Assembly: GCF_024204645.1 (NCBI RefSeq)
Contig: NZ_CP100351.1
Location: 3,684,001-3,748,000, forward strand
Length of the DNA stretch: 64,000 nt
Source: Desulfomicrobium sp. ZS1
Lineage (GTDB): Bacteria > Desulfobacterota > Desulfovibrionia > Desulfovibrionales > Desulfomicrobiaceae
Direction of reading: 5' to 3'
Made by a program: the position numbers and the translations under genes. Positions within the stretch are counted from its first letter, which is position 1, and every line of letters begins with the position of its first letter. Below, piece by piece: positions 62,895-64,000 of the stretch. The notes under the pieces are model-generated. The model saw only the letters and a program-made list of their open reading frames with translations, searched no databases and had not been told where the DNA came from.

Positions 62895-64000
62895 GCGTCC
62901 GGCCCGAGGCAGAAGGACAGCAGCTCGCGGCCGTCTTTTACGAAAAGGCCTGTGCCTTGCGCCGTATCCTCATTGAAGACGCCTGGCCCGTCGGTTCGGG
63001 GTGCCTGCGTCCGGTAGACCAGGAAGGGCACTGCATCCTCGGTGTGCGTCCGGCGCACCACGGGCGTGAAATGGTCGCAGGTGACCACGATGGTCGCGTC
63101 CTCATGCGCCAGGGCCGCCAGAACCGGAGCCACGATGCGCTGGTCGAAAAGCTCGATGGCGCGCTTTTTCAGTGCCGCGTCGCCCATGTGGCCACACTCG
63201 TCCGGGGCCTCGACGTGCACGTAAACGAAGTCGCCGCGCTGCAGAAAATCCAGCGCCGCCTCAACCTTGCCTTCGTAATTGGTGTCGATGAGGCCGTTGG
63301 CGCCGGGGACTTCCAGCACCTCCATGCCAGCGGCCCGGCCCAGGCCTTTGACCAGGTCCACGGCCGAGACCACCCCCCCCCGCAGGCCGAAGCACTCGGC
63401 AAAAGCGGGCAGCGCCAGGGGGCGTCCTTGCCCCCAGGGCCAGACCGCCGTGGCCTGGGAGGAGGTATCGGCGCGCAGGTATTCGTGGGCCATGCGCAAA
63501 AATGCGAGCATCTCCGGAAAGGAGGCAAAAGCCGAAAGGTCCGGGGCGATGTTCTGGTCCAGAATGTCGTGGGGCGGACGAATGGCGAGTTTTGCCGCGT
63601 CGGTCAGCGCCCCTCCTCGCTGCACCAGGAGGTGGCGGTACTGGATGCCCTGGACGGCCTGAAAGGGGCTGCCTACGGCCATATCCGCCAGCCGGGAGAT
63701 CAGGGGGGCGGCCTCGGGGGTGCTGATATGCCCGGCGGAATAGTCCAGCATCACGCCCGCGTCCGTCAGTTCGGTCAGGCGAACCAGATTCATGCGCCAG
63801 ACCAGATCGTCCTGGTCCAGGGTCAGCCCCTGGGCGGCAGCCTCGATGGGTCCGCGCCCGGTGTGATGCGTTTGCGGGTCGTAACCCAGCAGGCTCATGT
63901 TGGCCACGTCGGAACCCGGAGGCATGCCGTGGGGAACTGTCCGGCACAGGCCGCAACGGGATTTGGGAGCCAGCAGGTCAAGAGTCGGGGTGCTGGCGGC
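62891..64000 (-). CDS. apgM: 2,3-bisphosphoglycerate-independent phosphoglycerate mutase, archaeal type (5' end cut)
   Basis: The frame is open to base 64000, giving 369 visible codons. The N-terminal part shows CGLCRTVPHGMPPGSDVANMSLLGYDP, where the metalloenzyme Ser nucleophile is in GSDVANMS, followed by the large cap domain. The C-terminal metal ligands are in EAPDECGHMGD and VTCDHFTPVVRRTHTED. It interconverts 3- and 2-phosphoglycerate. An internal ATG at 63925 exists but would delete conserved sequence, so the start lies outside the window. Confidence 0.94.
   Translation of the reverse strand, partial: AASTPTLDLLAPKSRCGLCRTVPHGMPPGSDVANMSLLGYDPQTHHTGRGPIEAAAQGLTLDQDDLVWRMNLVRLTELTDAGVMLDYSAGHISTPEAAPLISRLADMAVGSPFQAVQGIQYRHLLVQRGGALTDAAKLAIRPPHDILDQNIAPDLSAFASFPEMLAFLRMAHEYLRADTSSQATAVWPWGQGRPLALPAFAECFGLRGGVVSAVDLVKGLGRAAGMEVLEVPGANGLIDTNYEGKVEAALDFLQRGDFVYVHVEAPDECGHMGDAALKKRAIELFDQRIVAPVLAALAHEDATIVVTCDHFTPVVRRTHTEDAVPFLVYRTQAPRTDGPGVFNEDTAQGTGLFVKDGRELLSFCLGPDA

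Overview
The window looks like chromosomal DNA from a sulfate-reducing deltaproteobacterium of the Desulfovibrionales (Desulfomicrobium- or Desulfovibrio-like). This placement is inferred from gene content and order: paired iron-dependent alcohol dehydrogenases next to a tungsten-type aldehyde:ferredoxin oxidoreductase, an ATP synthase operon with tandem b' and b subunits but no a or c genes, a 6S RNA gene after zapA, TrmI-type tRNA methyltransferase, QueH, and a menaquinone-type UbiA prenyltransferase. I see no tRNA, rRNA, CRISPR array, prophage or insertion sequence. Genes are densely packed, and many neighbours overlap by 1-8 nt (ATGA, GTGA, TGATG), which indicates translational coupling.

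Region by region. 1-6.2 kb: an alcohol/aldehyde oxidation island. A reverse-strand iron ADH and a histidine kinase (cut by the left edge) diverge from a forward iron ADH with a well-spaced sigma-54 promoter. A perfect 7-3-7 palindrome lies between the two ADH genes. Downstream are a 50-codon small gene, a structured leader ending in a terminator, and aor. 6.2-7.2 kb: about 1 kb of non-coding DNA carrying two tandem copies of a long inverted-repeat element that includes a copy of the 3' end of truC. 7.2-11.3 kb, reverse: a marR regulator and CDF metal exporter, then plsC-like, ansA and truC. 11.3-13 kb, forward: CDP-alcohol phosphotransferase, an unknown 88-aa protein and a TrpF-like protein without its catalytic Cys. 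13-16.8 kb, reverse: hotdog thioesterase, a periplasmic isochorismatase-like protein, a PAS sensor with a dead kinase core, and an old yellow enzyme. 16.9-18.7 kb: minCDE.

18.8-31.6 kb: a GNAT gene; reverse paaK-like, chaN-like/PDZ lipoprotein and mutM; reverse trmI; forward rng, queH, hemW and a DEAD-box helicase; a PilZ gene converging on ogt and a YhcC-type radical SAM gene. 31.7-37.2 kb: the cell-shape operon mreB-mreC-mreD-mrdA-rodA. 37.4-43.4 kb: ATP synthase b'-b-delta-alpha-gamma-beta-epsilon. 43.5-51.7 kb: glmU, a ZapB-like coiled coil, zapA, 6S RNA, rny, ymdB, tyrS, ubiA-family and thrC.

51.7-61.6 kb, reverse: one long envelope-biogenesis unit, lysS-lolC/E-lolD-bamA-ompH-lpxD-fabZ-lpxA-lpxI, linking lipoprotein export, outer-membrane protein assembly and lipid A synthesis. 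61.6-64 kb, reverse: an archaeal-type phosphoglycerate mutase (cut by the right edge), a ybgC-like thioesterase and an amidohydrolase.

Most of the window is housekeeping. The parts most worth a second look are the sigma-54 divergent ADH control region, the aor leader, the duplicated hairpin element at the end of truC, several enzyme-family members that have lost catalytic residues, and a BamA with an extra N-terminal TolB/CsgG-like domain.
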